A stretch of 64,000 nucleotides of DNA from Streptomyces sp. NL15-2K. Lineage in GTDB: Bacteria > Actinomycetota > Actinomycetes > Streptomycetales > Streptomycetaceae. The translations under genes and the position numbers were made by a program. The notes beneath the pieces were generated by a model that had not been told where the DNA came from, did not search any database, and worked only from the letters and a program-made list of their open reading frames with translations. The DNA lies in contig NZ_CP130630.1 of the NCBI RefSeq assembly GCF_030551255.1, forward strand, positions 3,825,501 through 3,889,500, written 5' to 3'. This document shows, one piece after another, positions 1 to 10,299 of the stretch; within the stretch, counting starts at the first letter, position 1, and each line of letters starts with the position of its first letter.

Positions 1-91
1 CAGCTGCGGGCAGTCGTGCCGCTGGGGCGGCACGGGTGGGCGCAGCGGCACCCCGTAAGCGCCGGGCTGCGCGACCCACCTCACAGCAACC

Positions 92-128
92 GAAGGCGCC
101 CGGAACCCCAACAGCTCCGGGCGCCTTC
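92..128 (-). terminator. Hairpin downstream of valS
   Basis: A 13-bp perfect inverted repeat (GAAGGCGCCCGGA and its complement) with an 11-nt loop lies 26 bp beyond the valS stop codon. There is no clear T run, which is usual for Streptomyces terminators. The remaining bases 1-91 show no gene I can support. Confidence 0.6.
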
Positions 129-153
129 ACCAACGTACGAACCGTACGAACGC

Positions 154-2778
154 TTACGCCGCCGGCAGCCGATCCAGCTGCGCGGCGATCCGTGCGATGT
201 CCTCGTCCGCCTTCGCCAGCCGCGTCCGGATCTTCTCCACCACATGATCCGGAGCCTTCGCCAGGAACGCCTCGTTCCCGAGCTTCGCGTTCGCCTGGGC
301 CTTCTCCTTCTCCGCAGCGGCAAGATCCTTCGCCAGCCGCTTCCGCTCCGCCGCGACATCGATCACGCCCGAGAGGTCCAGCGCGACCTCGGCCCCGGAC
401 ACCGGCAGAGTCGCCGTCGCCGCGAAGGACTCCCCCTCCGGCTGCAACCGCAGCAACTGCCGGATCGCCGCCTCGTGAGGCGCCAGCGCCGTACCGTCGA
501 GAGACAGCCGCGCCGGAACCCGCTGCCCCGGCTGCAACCCCTGGTCCGCACGGAAGCGACGAACCTCCGTGATCACGGACTGAAGCGTCTCGATCTCCTT
601 CTCGGCGCCCGTGTCCCGGAAGCCGCTGTCCGACGGCCATTCGGCGATGACCAGCGACTCACCACCCGTCAGCGTCGTCCACAGCGTCTCCGTGACGAAC
701 GGAACGACCGGGTGCAGCAGCCGCAGCGTGACGTCCAGGACTTCACCCAGGACGCGCTTCGAGACCTCGGCGGCCGCACCGCCGGCGGCGAACGTCGTCT
801 TCGACAGCTCGACGTACCAGTCGAACACCTCGTCCCACGCGAAGTGGAACAGCGCGTCGGAGAGCTTCGCGAACTGGTAGTCCTCGTAGTACGCGTCGAC
901 CTCGGCGACAACGGAGTTGAGCCGGGACAGGATCCACCGATCGGTCGCCGACATCGCCGACGGCTCCGGCAGCGGCCCCTGAACCGTCGCGCCATTCATC
1001 AGCGCGAACCGCGTCGCGTTCCAGATCTTGTTGGCGAAGTTGCGGGAACCCTGGACCCAGTCCTCGCCGATCGGGACGTCGACGCCGGGGTTCGCGCCGC
1101 GGACGAGCGTGAAGCGGAGGGCATCGGACCCGTACTTGTCCATCCAGTCCAGCGGGTTGACCGCGTTGCCGAAGGACTTCGACATCTTCTTGCCGAACTG
1201 GTCGCGGACCATGCCGTGCAGAGCGATGGTGTGGAACGGCGGGGTGCCGTCCATCGCGTACAGCCCGAACATCATCATCCGGGCGACCCAGAAGAACAGG
1301 ATGTCGTAGCCGGTGACCAGGACGGAGTTCGGGTAGAACTTCGCGAGCGATTCGGTCTGTTCGGGCCAGCCGAGGGTCGAGAACGGCCACAGGCCGGAGG
1401 AGAACCAAGTGTCGAGGACGTCCGTGTCCTGACGCCAGCCCTCACCGCTCGGCGGCCCCTCGTCGGGGCCGACACAGACGACCTCACCCTCCGGCCCGTA
1501 CCAGACGGGAATCCGGTGCCCCCACCACAACTGGCGCGAAATACACCAGTCGTGGAGGTTGTCGACCCAGTCGAAGTACCGCTTCTCCATCTCCTGCGGA
1601 TGGATCTTGACGCGCCCGTCCCGGACGGCGTCACCGGCCGCCTTGGCCAGCGGGCCGACCTTGACCCACCACTGCATGGAGAGCCGGGGCTCGATCGTGG
1701 TCTTGCACCGCGAGCAGTGCCCGACGCTGTGGACGTACGGCCGCTTCTCGGCGACGATCCGCCCCTCGGCGCGCAGCGCGGCGACGATGGCCGAGCGGGC
1801 CTCCAGCCGGTCCAGGCCCTGGAAGGGGCCGTGGGCGGTGATGACGGCGTGCTCGTCCATGATCGCGACGGCGGGCAGGTCGTGCCGCTGGCCGATCTCG
1901 AAGTCGTTCGGGTCGTGGGCCGGGGTGACCTTGACGGCGCCCGTGCCGAACTCGGGGTCGACGTGCTCGTCGGCGACGACCGGGATGGAGCGGTCGGTCA
2001 GCGGCAGCCGGATCAGCTTGCCGACCAGGTGCTTGTACCGCTCGTCCTCGGGGTGGACGGCGACGGCCGTGTCACCGAGCATGGTCTCGGCCCGGGTCGT
2101 GGCGACGACGATGGTCTCGTCCCCGTCGCCGTACTTCATGGAGACGAGCTCGCCGTCGTCGTCCTGGTACTCGACCTCGATGTCCGAGATGGCCGTCAGA
2201 CAGCGTGGACACCAGTTGATGATGCGTTCGGCGCGGTAGATCAGCTCTTCGTCGTAGAGCCGCTTGAAGATGGTCTGGACGGCCTGGGACAGGCCCTCGT
2301 CCATCGTGAAGCGCTCACGCGACCACGCGACGCCGTCGCCGAGACGCCGCATCTGACCGCTGATCTGCCCGCCGGACTCGGCCTTCCACTGCCAGACACG
2401 CTCGACGAACGCCTCCCGGCCGAGGTCGTGCCGGGACTTGCCCTCCTTGCCCAGCTCCCGCTCGACGACGTTCTGCGTGGCGATGCCGGCGTGGTCCATG
2501 CCGGGCTGCCACAGCGTCTCGTAGCCCTGCATCCGCTTGCGGCGGGTGAGGGCGTCGATGAGCGTGTGCTCGAAGGCGTGCCCGAGGTGCAGGCTGCCAG
2601 TGACGTTCGGCGGCGGGATGACGATGGTGTACGGCGGCTTGTCGCTCTTCGCGTCCGCCTCGAAGTAACCCCGCTCCACCCAGCGCTCGTACAGCGGCCC
2701 CTCTACGTCGGCCGGCGCGTACTGGGTCGGCAGTTCGGTGTTGGGCGCTGGTGGCTGCTGCTGAGCGTTCTCGGTCAC
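154..2778 (-). CDS. valS: Valyl-tRNA synthetase
   Basis: Class Ia aminoacyl-tRNA synthetase that charges tRNA-Val in the cytoplasm. The 874-residue product has the HIGH signature as HLGH at about residues 64-67, after the conserved PPPNVTG segment, and the KMSKS loop at about 531-535. The HPLTDR-like CP1 editing region, with conserved [12 protein letters not shown], lies between them. The C-terminal ~70 residues form the charged coiled-coil arm typical of bacterial ValRS ([17 protein letters not shown]...). The start is GTG at 2778, giving MTENAQQ. The length is normal for the family. The gene is divergent from the Gln/Pro-rich membrane protein gene and is transcribed towards a hairpin at 92-128. 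Identification is secure. Confidence 0.98.
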   Translation of the reverse strand: MTENAQQQPPAPNTELPTQYAPADVEGPLYERWVERGYFEADAKSDKPPYTIVIPPPNVTGSLHLGHAFEHTLIDALTRRKRMQGYETLWQPGMDHAGIATQNVVERELGKEGKSRHDLGREAFVERVWQWKAESGGQISGQMRRLGDGVAWSRERFTMDEGLSQAVQTIFKRLYDEELIYRAERIINWCPRCLTAISDIEVEYQDDDGELVSMKYGDGDETIVVATTRAETMLGDTAVAVHPEDERYKHLVGKLIRLPLTDRSIPVVADEHVDPEFGTGAVKVTPAHDPNDFEIGQRHDLPAVAIMDEHAVITAHGPFQGLDRLEARSAIVAALRAEGRIVAEKRPYVHSVGHCSRCKTTIEPRLSMQWWVKVGPLAKAAGDAVRDGRVKIHPQEMEKRYFDWVDNLHDWCISRQLWWGHRIPVWYGPEGEVVCVGPDEGPPSGEGWRQDTDVLDTWFSSGLWPFSTLGWPEQTESLAKFYPNSVLVTGYDILFFWVARMMMFGLYAMDGTPPFHTIALHGMVRDQFGKKMSKSFGNAVNPLDWMDKYGSDALRFTLVRGANPGVDVPIGEDWVQGSRNFANKIWNATRFALMNGATVQGPLPEPSAMSATDRWILSRLNSVVAEVDAYYEDYQFAKLSDALFHFAWDEVFDWYVELSKTTFAAGGAAAEVSKRVLGEVLDVTLRLLHPVVPFVTETLWTTLTGGESLVIAEWPSDSGFRDTGAEKEIETLQSVITEVRRFRADQGLQPGQRVPARLSLDGTALAPHEAAIRQLLRLQPEGESFAATATLPVSGAEVALDLSGVIDVAAERKRLAKDLAAAEKEKAQANAKLGNEAFLAKAPDHVVEKIRTRLAKADEDIARIAAQLDRLPAA

Positions 2779-2914
2779 GGGCTCAGTTTAGGGGTGTCAC
2801 GGCGGAGTCCCGAAACGCGTTTTTTGTGTAACGGGCGGGCCCCCGGTGGCATGCGCACGTTCGGTCTGCGCCAGGATGTCTGGATCACATAAGCATCTGG
2901 AGGGGAACCCAGAG

Positions 2915-3949
2915 ATGAGCTACAACCAGCCGGGCCCGTACGACGGGCAGCCCCAGCAGCCTGGACCGTACGGTCAGCAACCGGGCCCCTACGGCCAGCC
3001 GCCGCAGGCTCCGCCCGCCCAGCCCGGCTACGGCTTCCCCCAGCAGGCTCCCCCGCCCCAGCAGCAGCCCGGCTACGGCTACCCGCAGCAGCCCCCACAG
3101 GGCGGCGTCCCGCCGCAGCAGCCGCCGTACGGCCAGCAGGCCCCGTACGGTCAGCAGGCCCCGTACGGTCAGCAGGCCCCCGGTCAGCAGGCCCCCGGTC
3201 AGCAGCCGCCCTACGGCCAGGCCCCGTACGGCGTGCCGCAGCCGCCCGCCGCGGGTGGCGGCAAGAAGAAGACGGGCATCATCATCGGCTCCGTCGCCGT
3301 CGTGGCCGCGATCGGCGTGGGGGCGTACTTCGTGATCGGCGGGGGCGCCGGCGCGGGTGGTCTGGAGGACGACGGGGCGCACACGCTGTCGACGCCGGCG
3401 AAGGCGCTCGGCGAGTACTACCGGGCCTCCAAGGACGGCGCGAGCGCCGGTGCCGATTCGGCCGCGGAGCTGGAGAAGAGCGGCGTCAAGAACGGCAAGA
3501 GCGTGTTCGGGTTCTACACGACCATCGAGGGCTACGACCCCAACGACCCGAGCACCGCGCCCAGCCCCGCCGAGGCGGCGAAGGCCAAGAGCATCTCGTT
3601 CGTGGGCGTCCACGGTGAGATCGCCGACCCGGAGAAGGCCCTGGACATCTTCTTCGCCAATTTCAAGAAGTCCAGCGAGGAGGAGTCTTCCGAAAGCGGC
3701 AGCGCCGGCCAGCCCAAGCTGGTCGGCGAGCCCGAGGAGGTCGACCTCGACGGCGCGCTCATGAAGTGCCAGGCGGCCAAGGGCACGAACCAGACGACCA
3801 AGCAGGAGAAGACCGACTGGTTCTGCGCGTGGGCCGACTACAGCACCTTGGCGATGGTGTCGCCGGGTGACGGCACCAAGGACGTCGCCAAGGACGTGGC
3901 GGCGGACATCACCACGAAGTTCCGCAAGGAGGCCCGCGTCAAGGCCTGA
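2915..3949 (+). CDS. Gln/Pro/Gly/Tyr-rich single-pass membrane protein
   Basis: Product of 344 residues; function unknown. Residues 1-~108 are low complexity, built from repeated PYGQQ/APGQQ/PGYG units. A KKK-TG stop-transfer-like start then leads into one transmembrane helix (about residues 116-138: IIIGSVAVVAAIGVGAYFVIG). About 200 extracytoplasmic residues follow, with two cysteines that could form a disulfide. This architecture (disordered cytoplasmic Q/P-rich tail, one helix, small outer domain) is common in Streptomyces. The ATG at 2915 was chosen because GGAGGGG lies 8-10 bp upstream; upstream in-frame starts have no ribosome site. The gene is divergent from valS and convergent with clpX, and its terminator is now split by an IS element. 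Confidence 0.85.
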   Translation: MSYNQPGPYDGQPQQPGPYGQQPGPYGQPPQAPPAQPGYGFPQQAPPPQQQPGYGYPQQPPQGGVPPQQPPYGQQAPYGQQAPYGQQAPGQQAPGQQPPYGQAPYGVPQPPAAGGGKKKTGIIIGSVAVVAAIGVGAYFVIGGGAGAGGLEDDGAHTLSTPAKALGEYYRASKDGASAGADSAAELEKSGVKNGKSVFGFYTTIEGYDPNDPSTAPSPAEAAKAKSISFVGVHGEIADPEKALDIFFANFKKSSEEESSESGSAGQPKLVGEPEEVDLDGALMKCQAAKGTNQTTKQEKTDWFCAWADYSTLAMVSPGDGTKDVAKDVAADITTKFRKEARVKA

Positions 3950-3987
3950 CGCCGGACACCTCAACGGCGAAGGGGCCCCGGTCGGTT

Positions 3988-5289
3988 GGCGGTTTCTAGG
4001 TGTCGTCGCAACACGTGGTTGTGTTGATCAGGCGGTGAGCAGTTTATGCAGGCGCTCGGCTGGGGTTTCCCAGCCGAGCGTTTTGCGTGGGCGGCCGTTC
4101 AGCTCGGCGGCGACGGCGTCGAGGTGCTCGCGGGTGTGGACGGCGAGGTCGGTGCCCTTGGGGAAGTACTGCCGGAGCAGGCCGTTGGTGTTCTCGTTCG
4201 AGCCGCGCTGCCAGGGGCTGGCCGGATCGCAGAAGTAGACCGGGACGTCGGTGGCGATGGTGAACGCGCCGTGGCTGCCCATTTCCGAGCCCTGGTCCCA
4301 CGTCAGGGACCGTCGCAGGTGGGACGGCAGGGTCCGGACCGTGGTGACCAGCGCGTCGCGAACGCTCTCGGCGCCGTGGTCGCCGGGCAGATGCAGGAGC
4401 ATGACGTAGCGGGTGGCCCGCTCGACCAGGGTACCGATCGCCGACTTTCCGTCCTTGCCGATGATGAGATCACCCTCCCAGTGCCCGGGGACCGCCCGGT
4501 CCTCGGCTTCGGCCGGACGCTCGCTGATCATGACCATCGGGGTGGCGAACCGGGGCCGGCGCTGCTGGGCCTGGCGGCGAGGTCTGCGCCGGGCGCGTCC
4601 GGTGCGCAGGGCGCGGGCCAGTTCGCGGCGCAGCTCACCCCGGCCCTGGACGTAGAGGGCCTGGTAGACCGTCTCGTGGACCACGTGCATCTCCGGCCGC
4701 TGGGGAAACCGTGCCCGCAGAGCCTGACAGATCTGCTCCGGGCTCCACCGTAGGTCCAGGTGGTCCTGGATGAAGTTGCGCAGCTGCGGGTTCTGGCCGA
4801 TCTTCCCGGGCTTCGGACGGGGCCGGCGGGCATCGGCACGGGCCTGGGCCGCGTGCGGGCGGTACTGGCCGCCCGTCGGGTGACGGTTGCGGCGGATCTC
4901 CCGGCTGACCGTCGACGGGCTGCGGCCCAGCTCCGCGGCTATCGCCCGCACGGTCGCCTTCTCCCGCAGCCGGTCGGCGATGTGAATGCGGTCTTCCTCG
5001 CGCAGGTACCGGGACGGCCCGCAGGGCGCTGCCACCGCGTTGATCGGTGGCAGCGCCTTCCGGTTACCGTATGCCTGACGACCGTTGCGCCACTTCTGGC
5101 CGGTCCGGCGGTCGATCCCGACGATCCGGCACGCTTCCCGGTTGCTCACACCCTGCTGCATGAGCCGGGAGTATGCCTCCCGCTCCCTGGCGAGCTTCTT
5201 CCTGCCCTGAGGCCTCTCCCGGTCCTTACGGATCTCGAAGTCCATCGCACCCCTTGAACTGGGGTGTTGCAACGACTCCTAGAACCCAA
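3988..5289 (-). mobile_element. IS30-family insertion sequence, apparently complete
   Basis: An element of about 1.3 kb carries one transposase gene on the minus strand. The ends are imperfect inverted repeats: GTTTCTAGGTGTCGTCGCAACAC on the left resembles the complement of the right end in 18-19 of 22 positions around TTCTAGG-GTCGT-GCAACAC. GGTT (or GGTTG) is present on both sides, at 3984-3987 and 5290-5293, consistent with a short target duplication. Exact tip positions are uncertain by 1-2 bp. IS30 family members are known to favour GC-rich palindromic targets, and this copy lies in the centre of a hairpin. Confidence 0.85.
4028..5245 (-). CDS. IS30-family transposase
   Basis: DDE recombinase of 405 residues that cuts and joins the ends of its own element. 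The N-terminal part has helix-turn-helix regions (RIVGIDRRTGQKWRN, and AAELGRSPSTVSREIRRN, the usual IS30 segment). The catalytic core shows D in GHWEGDLIIGK, D in LTWDQGSEMG and E in RGSNENTNGLLRQYFPKG, the IS30 DD(33)E pattern. The start at ATG 5245 follows AAGGGG; a TTG nine codons upstream would extend the frame into the terminal repeat. The frame is intact, so the element may be active. Confidence 0.93.
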   Translation of the reverse strand: MDFEIRKDRERPQGRKKLAREREAYSRLMQQGVSNREACRIVGIDRRTGQKWRNGRQAYGNRKALPPINAVAAPCGPSRYLREEDRIHIADRLREKATVRAIAAELGRSPSTVSREIRRNRHPTGGQYRPHAAQARADARRPRPKPGKIGQNPQLRNFIQDHLDLRWSPEQICQALRARFPQRPEMHVVHETVYQALYVQGRGELRRELARALRTGRARRRPRRQAQQRRPRFATPMVMISERPAEAEDRAVPGHWEGDLIIGKDGKSAIGTLVERATRYVMLLHLPGDHGAESVRDALVTTVRTLPSHLRRSLTWDQGSEMGSHGAFTIATDVPVYFCDPASPWQRGSNENTNGLLRQYFPKGTDLAVHTREHLDAVAAELNGRPRKTLGWETPAERLHKLLTA

Positions 5290-5350
5290 GGTTGACCGGG
5301 GCCCCTTCGCTCACGCCTGTGGCTGCCTATTCGCTCACGCCTGTGACCGC

Positions 5351-6637
5351 CTACGCAGTCTTCTGCTCGCCCGGCCCGCGTCCCCGCGCCTCCCGCGGGA
5401 TCAGCGTCGGGTTGACGTTGGAGTGGACGACGTCCGCCGTGATGACGACGCGGGCCACGTCCTTGCGGGACGGGACCTCGTACATCACGGACATGAGGAC
5501 TTCCTCCATGATGGCGCGCAGGCCGCGCGCGCCGGTCTGGCGGAGGATGGCCTGGTCGGCGATGGCCTCCAGGGCCTCGCGCTCGAAGTCCAGCTCCACG
5601 CCGTCGAGTTCGAAGAGGCGCTGGTACTGCTTGACGAGCGCGTTGCGCGGCTCGACGAGGATCTGGAGGAGCGCCTCGCGGTCGAGGTTGTGGACCGAAG
5701 TGATCACGGGCAGGCGGCCGATGAACTCGGGGATCATGCCGAACTTGACCAGGTCCTCGGGCATGACGTCCTCGAACTGGTCCTTGGCCTCCAGCTCGCG
5801 CTTGGAGCGGATGGTCGCGCCGAAGCCGATGCCCTTCGCGCCGGCCCGGGACTCGATGATCTTCTCCAGTCCCGCGAAGGCGCCGCCCACGATGAACAGG
5901 ACGTTCGTCGTGTCGATCTGGATGAACTCCTGGTGGGGGTGTTTGCGGCCACCCTGCGGCGGGACCGAGGCGGTCGTGCCTTCCAGGATCTTCAGCAGGG
6001 CCTGCTGCACGCCCTCGCCGCTCACATCGCGGGTGATCGACGGGTTTTCGCTCTTACGGGCGACCTTGTCGATCTCGTCGATGTAGATGATGCCCGTCTC
6101 GGCCTTCTTGACGTCGTAGTCCGCCGCCTGGATCAGCTTCAGCAGGATGTTCTCGACGTCCTCGCCGACGTATCCCGCCTCCGTCAGCGCCGTCGCGTCG
6201 GCGATGGCGAACGGGACGTTGAGCATGCGCGCGAGGGTCTGGGCGAGGAGGGTCTTGCCGGAACCCGTGGGGCCCAGCAGGAGGATGTTGGACTTCGCCA
6301 ACTCGATGGCGTCCTCGCGGCTTTGACCGCCGCCGTTCTCACCGGCCTGGACCCGCTTGTAGTGGTTGTACACCGCGACGGAGAGGGCCTTCTTGGCCGC
6401 TTCCTGTCCGACTACATATCCCTCGAGGAACTCGTAGATCTCGCGAGGCTTCGGGAGTTCCTCCCAGCGGACCTCGCTGGTTTCGGCGAGCTCCTCCTCG
6501 ATGATCTCGTTGCAGAGGTCGATGCACTCGTCGCAGATGTACACACCGGGCCCTGCGATGAGCTTCTTGACCTGCTTCTGGCTCTTGCCGCAGAACGAGC
6601 ACTTGAGCAGATCGCCGCCGTCACCGATGCGTGCCAC
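5351..6637 (-). CDS. clpX: ATP-dependent Clp protease ATP-binding subunit ClpX
   Basis: AAA+ unfoldase that delivers substrates to the ClpP1P2 peptidase in the cytoplasm. The 428-residue protein has an N-terminal C4 zinc-binding domain (Cys13, Cys16, Cys35, Cys38), Walker A GPTGSGKT at 122-129, Walker B IIYIDEID at 183-190, and the pore and sensor regions typical of ClpX. The GTG start at 6637 gives [13 protein letters not shown], the usual Streptomyces N terminus, and is preceded by AAGGGGAAG. The frame stays open for 42 more codons upstream, but that part resembles no ClpX. The gene lies downstream of clpP2 with a 183-bp gap, so it may have its own promoter. Confidence 0.97.
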   Translation of the reverse strand: MARIGDGGDLLKCSFCGKSQKQVKKLIAGPGVYICDECIDLCNEIIEEELAETSEVRWEELPKPREIYEFLEGYVVGQEAAKKALSVAVYNHYKRVQAGENGGGQSREDAIELAKSNILLLGPTGSGKTLLAQTLARMLNVPFAIADATALTEAGYVGEDVENILLKLIQAADYDVKKAETGIIYIDEIDKVARKSENPSITRDVSGEGVQQALLKILEGTTASVPPQGGRKHPHQEFIQIDTTNVLFIVGGAFAGLEKIIESRAGAKGIGFGATIRSKRELEAKDQFEDVMPEDLVKFGMIPEFIGRLPVITSVHNLDREALLQILVEPRNALVKQYQRLFELDGVELDFEREALEAIADQAILRQTGARGLRAIMEEVLMSVMYEVPSRKDVARVVITADVVHSNVNPTLIPREARGRGPGEQKTA

Positions 6638-6820
6638 GGTGTGCTTCCCCTTCGCCTGGGAGACGCCTAGGTCCAGCGGCTCCTGGTGCTGCCTTATGTC
6701 CGACGGTACCTTGCCGGGCCCCCCGTTCGGGCCCCCCTTGGCACGGTTCACTTTGTCGTGCACTTTTGTCGTGCACAGTGCCGAACCGTGCCAAGGAGCG
6801 GCAGACGATACAGGGCCGCG

Positions 6821-7501
6821 TCAGCGGACCTCAGCGTTGTTCATCTTCCGGGTGGAGATGATCTGGTCGATCAGCCCGTACGACAGCGCGTCCTCGGCCG
6901 TGAGGATCTTGTCGCGCTCGATGTCCTCGCGGATCTTCTCGATCGGCGTGGTGGAGTGCTTGGCCAGCATCTCCTCCAGCTGCGCACGCATCCGGAGGAT
7001 CTCGTTGGCCGCGATCTCCAGGTCGGAGACCTGGCCGCGGCCGGTCTCGCTGTACGGCTGGTGGATCAGCACACGGGCGTTCGGCAGCGCCATGCGCTTG
7101 CCGGGCGTGCCGGCGGCCAGCAGGATGGCCGCGGCGGAGGCCGCCTGGCCCATGCAGACCGTCTGGATGTCCGGCTTCACGAACTGCATCGTGTCGTAAA
7201 TGGCCGTGAGCGCGGTGAAGGAGCCGCCCGGGCTGTTGATGTAGACCGAGATGTCGCGGTCGGGGTCCATCGACTCCAGGCACAGCAGCTGCGCCATGAC
7301 GTCGTTGGCCGAGGCGTCGTCGATCTGGACGCCGAGGAAGATCACGCGCTCTTCGAAGAGCTTCGCGTACGGGTCGTACTCGCGGATGCCCTGCGAGGTG
7401 CGCTCGACGAAGCGGGGGATCACATAGCGGGACTCCGCGACGGGACCCGTGTACTCGGCGCTCGTGCGGTCGTACAGGCCGCTGCCGGGGAAGTCGTTCA
7501 C
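6821..7501 (-). CDS. clpP2: ATP-dependent Clp protease proteolytic subunit ClpP2
   Basis: Serine protease subunit that forms the mixed ClpP1P2 barrel with the product of the adjacent gene. The 226-residue sequence has the nucleophile Ser122 in GQAASAAA and His147 in LIHQP, plus the conserved YINSPGG segment near residue 90. The N-terminal extension ([17 protein letters not shown]...) is longer than in clpP1, as expected for the second actinobacterial paralogue. It starts 49 bp after the clpP1 stop, so the two genes are almost certainly one transcript. Confidence 0.96.
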   Translation of the reverse strand: MNDFPGSGLYDRTSAEYTGPVAESRYVIPRFVERTSQGIREYDPYAKLFEERVIFLGVQIDDASANDVMAQLLCLESMDPDRDISVYINSPGGSFTALTAIYDTMQFVKPDIQTVCMGQAASAAAILLAAGTPGKRMALPNARVLIHQPYSETGRGQVSDLEIAANEILRMRAQLEEMLAKHSTTPIEKIREDIERDKILTAEDALSYGLIDQIISTRKMNNAEVR

Positions 7502-7550
7502 TGTCTGTCTCCTAGGGGCTGAGGCGGTCGCTGGGGGCTCTGTGGGGGCC

Positions 7551-8168
7551 TCAGGCCCCGGTGCCGCCGCCGCCCGGCATGCCGGCGGCCGTGGGCATGA
7601 CCTCGTCGATGAGGCCGTACTCCTTGGCCTCGATGGCGTCGAACCAGCGGTCGCGGTCCGAGTCGCGGGTGATCTGCTCGATCGTCTGACCGGTGTGCTG
7701 GGACGTGAGCTCGGCCATGCGCTTCTTGGTGTGCAGCAGCCGCTCGGCGTGGATCTTGATGTCGGAGGCCGAGCCGGCCAGGCCCGCGGAGGGCTGGTGG
7801 ATCAGGATCTCGGCGTTCGGGAGCGCGAAGCGCTTGCCCGGCGTACCCGCGCTGAGCAGGAACTGTCCCATCGAGGCGGCGAGGCCCATGGCGATGGTCA
7901 CCACGTCGTTCTTGATGTACTGCATGGTGTCGTAGATCGCCATGCCGGCCGTGATCGAGCCGCCGGGGCTGTTGATGTACAGGAAGATGTCCTTGTCCGG
8001 GTCGGCGGCAAGGAGCAGCAGCTGCGCGGTGATCTTGTTGGCAATGTCGTCGTCGACCGGCTGGCCGAGGAAGATGATCCGCTCGTTGAGCAGCCGGTTG
8101 TAGACCTGGTCGCCGAGGCCACCGCCGATGGAAGGCTCGCCGGCGGCGGAGGGCATCAGATTCGTCAC
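7551..8168 (-). CDS. clpP1: ATP-dependent Clp protease proteolytic subunit ClpP1
   Basis: First gene of the clpP1-clpP2 operon. The 205-residue serine protease subunit has Ser99 in GLAASMGQ, His124 in LIHQP and the YINSPGG strand region. Family length is normal. In Streptomyces this operon is activated by ClgR (family knowledge), and a matching palindrome lies about 140 bp upstream at 8310-8326. The ATG start at 8168 gives [10 protein letters not shown]. Confidence 0.96.
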   Translation of the reverse strand: MTNLMPSAAGEPSIGGGLGDQVYNRLLNERIIFLGQPVDDDIANKITAQLLLLAADPDKDIFLYINSPGGSITAGMAIYDTMQYIKNDVVTIAMGLAASMGQFLLSAGTPGKRFALPNAEILIHQPSAGLAGSASDIKIHAERLLHTKKRMAELTSQHTGQTIEQITRDSDRDRWFDAIEAKEYGLIDEVMPTAAGMPGGGGTGA

Positions 8169-8309
8169 GTATCCACCTGCTCGTCTTACGACGGCGTCCG
8201 GGCCGTCTTACGTGTTCTGCCGGGGCTGGGCCGTTTCGGAAACTTGCCTGCCCTCGTACTCATGGACCCTAACGCGCGGGTCCCTCCGAGGAATCCCGGA
8301 GCGGGGGGT

Positions 8310-8326
8310 GTTCGCTGTCAGCGCAG
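8310..8326 (-). promoter_or_regulatory. Probable ClgR operator upstream of clpP1
   Basis: Read on the clpP1 strand, the core CGCTGACAGCG (8313-8323) fits the published actinobacterial ClgR consensus CGCYNANRGCG at every position, and is followed by AAC as in known sites. It is 145 bp upstream of the clpP1 start codon. Binding is inferred from the match and the location. The rest of 8169-8492 holds only the clpP promoter region. Confidence 0.65.
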
Positions 8327-8492
8327 GTTGCTCGGATCCCGGCGTCGGTGGTCCGTCGCGGGCTTCGCCCGGGCCCCGGCGCGTGTCGCCGTGGGCGCGT
8401 CGGCGGTGGACGGCCGCGTGTCCGCAGGGGCCCGTCGCGCCCACGCGGCGGGGCCGCCCACCGGTACAGCCACGCGCCCCTCGGGCAAGACA

Positions 8493-8526
8493 ACGGGCCC
8501 TGGGATGCGATGTCCCCAGGGCCCGT
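8493..8526 (-). terminator. Terminator hairpin of tig
   Basis: A 12-bp perfect inverted repeat (ACGGGCCCTGGG and its complement) with a 10-nt loop starts 28 bp after the tig stop codon. It separates tig from the clpP promoter region. Confidence 0.8.
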
Positions 8527-8553
8527 CATACGGCGTTCGAGGCGCCGTGGGCG

Positions 8554-9990
8554 TCAGCCCTCGGTCTTCTCGGTCTTCTCGTCGGCCTCGGCGTCGGCCT
8601 CGGCGGCGTCGGCCTCGGCGTCGGTGGCGTCGGCCTCGGTGGCCTCCGCGGCGATCTCCGCGGCCGTCTCCGTCTCGTCCTCGTCGTCCAGGTCGATGAT
8701 CTCGCCGTTGGTGTCCTTGACCGTGGCCTTCTCGACCACGACGGCCAGGGCCTTGCCGCGGGCGACCTCGCCGACCAGGAGCGGCACCTGACCGCCCTCG
8801 ACGACCGCCTGGGCGAACTGGTCGGGGGACATGCCGGAGGACTGCGCGCGCCGCATGAGGTGCTCGGTGAGCTCCTCCTGGTTGACGTTGAGCTTCTCCA
8901 CCTTGACGAGCTGGTCGAGCACGAACTGGGTCTTGATGCCCTTGACCGCGGCCTCGCGGGTCTCGTTCTCGAACTCCTCGACGGTCTTGCCCTGGATCTC
9001 CAGGTACTTCTCGAGGTCGAGGCCCATCTGGCCGAGCTGGTGGTGCTCGAGGTTGTGCTTGCGGGTGTTGACCTCGTCCTCGAGCAGCTTCTCGGGAACG
9101 GGCACCTCGACGAGCTCCAGCAGCTTCTCCAGGACGCGCTCCTGGGCCTGCGTGGCCTGGTCGTACTGCTTCATGTTCTCCAGGCGCTTGCGGCTGTCCG
9201 CCTTGAGCTCCTCGAGGGTGTCGAACTCGGAGGCGAGCTGCGCGAAGTCGTCGTCCAGCTCGGGCAGTTCGCGCGCGGCGACCTGGGTGACCTTGACGGT
9301 GACCTCGGACTCCTTGCCGGCCGCCGAGCCGCCCTTGAGTTCGGAGGTGAAGGTGGCCTCCTCGCCGGCGGACAGGCCCTTCACGGCGTCGTCGATGCCT
9401 TCCAGCAGCTCGCCGGAGCCGATGGTGTAGGACACGCCGCTGGCGACGCCGTCCTCCAGGACCTCGCCGTCGACCTTGGCCTCCAGGTCGATCGTCACGA
9501 CGTCGCCGTCCTCGGCGGCGCGCTCGACCGGGGAGGTGGAGGCGAAGCGCTCGCGGAGCTCCTCGACCGACTTCTCGATGTCCTCCTCGGTCACCTCGAC
9601 GGCGTCGACCTCGACCTCGATGCCGGAGTAGTCCGGGATCTCGAGGGCCGGGCGGACGTCGACCTCGGCGGTGAAGTTCAGCGTCTCGCCGTCCTTCAGC
9701 TCGGTGATGTCCACCTCGGGCTGGCCCAGGACGTCGATCTCGGCGTCGTTGACCGCTTCGGTGTAGAACTTCGGAAGCGCGTCGTTGACGGCCTCCTCCA
9801 GAACCGCACCGCGGCCGAACCGCTGGTCGATGACGCGGGCCGGGATCTTGCCCTTGCGGAAGCCCTTCACCGTGACCTGCTGGTTGATCTTCTTGTACGC
9901 CGCGTCGAGGCTGTCCTTGAGCTCCTCGAAGGGCACCTCGACAGTGAGCCGAACCCGAGTCGGGTTCAGGGTCTCCACGGCGCTCTTCAC
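8554..9990 (-). CDS. tig: Trigger factor, ribosome-associated chaperone and prolyl isomerase
   Basis: Binds the ribosome exit tunnel and helps new chains fold. The 478-residue protein has the ribosome-binding signature GFRKGK at about 43-48, an FKBP-type PPIase domain around 155-245, a helical C-terminal chaperone domain, and an Asp/Glu/Ala-rich acidic tail of about 50 residues, typical for Streptomyces. The GTG start at 9990 gives [10 protein letters not shown] and has AAGGAG 8 bp upstream; the frame continues 46 codons upstream without trigger-factor similarity. The tig-clpP1-clpP2-clpX order is conserved, but a terminator hairpin lies between tig and clpP1. Confidence 0.97.
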   Translation of the reverse strand: MKSAVETLNPTRVRLTVEVPFEELKDSLDAAYKKINQQVTVKGFRKGKIPARVIDQRFGRGAVLEEAVNDALPKFYTEAVNDAEIDVLGQPEVDITELKDGETLNFTAEVDVRPALEIPDYSGIEVEVDAVEVTEEDIEKSVEELRERFASTSPVERAAEDGDVVTIDLEAKVDGEVLEDGVASGVSYTIGSGELLEGIDDAVKGLSAGEEATFTSELKGGSAAGKESEVTVKVTQVAARELPELDDDFAQLASEFDTLEELKADSRKRLENMKQYDQATQAQERVLEKLLELVEVPVPEKLLEDEVNTRKHNLEHHQLGQMGLDLEKYLEIQGKTVEEFENETREAAVKGIKTQFVLDQLVKVEKLNVNQEELTEHLMRRAQSSGMSPDQFAQAVVEGGQVPLLVGEVARGKALAVVVEKATVKDTNGEIIDLDDEDETETAAEIAAEATEADATDAEADAAEADAEADEKTEKTEG

Positions 9991-10225
9991 GGTTCGGTCT
10001 CCTTGTGGCTGACTTCTTGGGTTCTGCCGGAACCAGAATGGTCCGGCGGATTCGCCGCCCGGAGACTTCACACGAGAGACACACGGGCGTGCAGCTTGCA
10101 TAGTAACGGCAGCGGCGACACGCCCCAAAGGCGATCACGGGACGCGATCACCCGAGGTGACCGCGAGGGTGGCCGGTAACGGCCGGTAATGGCCGATCGG
10201 CGACCGCTCGGCGATCGGTCGGTGG

Positions 10226-10299
10226 TCGGGGTGGCGGGATTTGAACCCACGGCCTTCCGCTCCCAAAGCGGACGCGCTACCAAGCTGCGCCACACCCCG
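10226..10299 (-). tRNA. tRNA-Pro (anticodon TGG)
   Basis: Cloverleaf read on the minus strand: acceptor CGGGGTG pairs with CACCCCG, the anticodon arm CCGC-TTTGGGA-GCGG gives anticodon TGG, and the T arm contains GGTTCAAATCC. No CCA is encoded. The 236 bp upstream to tig contain no other gene. Confidence 0.95.

Larger units (their letters stand above)
3967..5310. terminator. Bidirectional terminator hairpin split by an IS element
   Basis: The arm at 3967-3983 and the arm at 5294-5310 are exact reverse complements over 17 bp (GCGAAGGGGCCCCGGTC). Removing the intervening element and one copy of the repeated GGTT leaves a perfect 17-bp stem with a GGTT tetraloop. The hairpin sits between the convergent Q/P-rich gene and clpX, so it was presumably their shared terminator. 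The two arms are now about 1.3 kb apart. Confidence 0.8.

Noticed and set aside
16..2892. Long plus-strand open frame opposite valS (958 codons)
   Set aside because: Arg/Pro/Leu-rich shadow of the valS gene in very GC-rich DNA; no domain, and valS on the other strand is certain.
2779..2914. T-box riboswitch upstream of valS
   Set aside because: No T-box core sequence or specifier loop could be found in the 136-bp intergenic region.
4046..5257. Plus-strand frames opposite the transposase
   Set aside because: Antisense shadows of the IS30 transposase frame without recognisable motifs.
5306..5350. Direct repeat TTCGCTCACGCCTGTG next to the clpX stop as IS target duplication
   Set aside because: Both copies lie on the same side of the element; the flanking GGTT and restored hairpin explain the insertion better.
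8128..10179. Plus-strand 683-codon frame and other minus frames over tig
   Set aside because: Shadows; the trigger factor frame carries GFRKGK and a normal start site.
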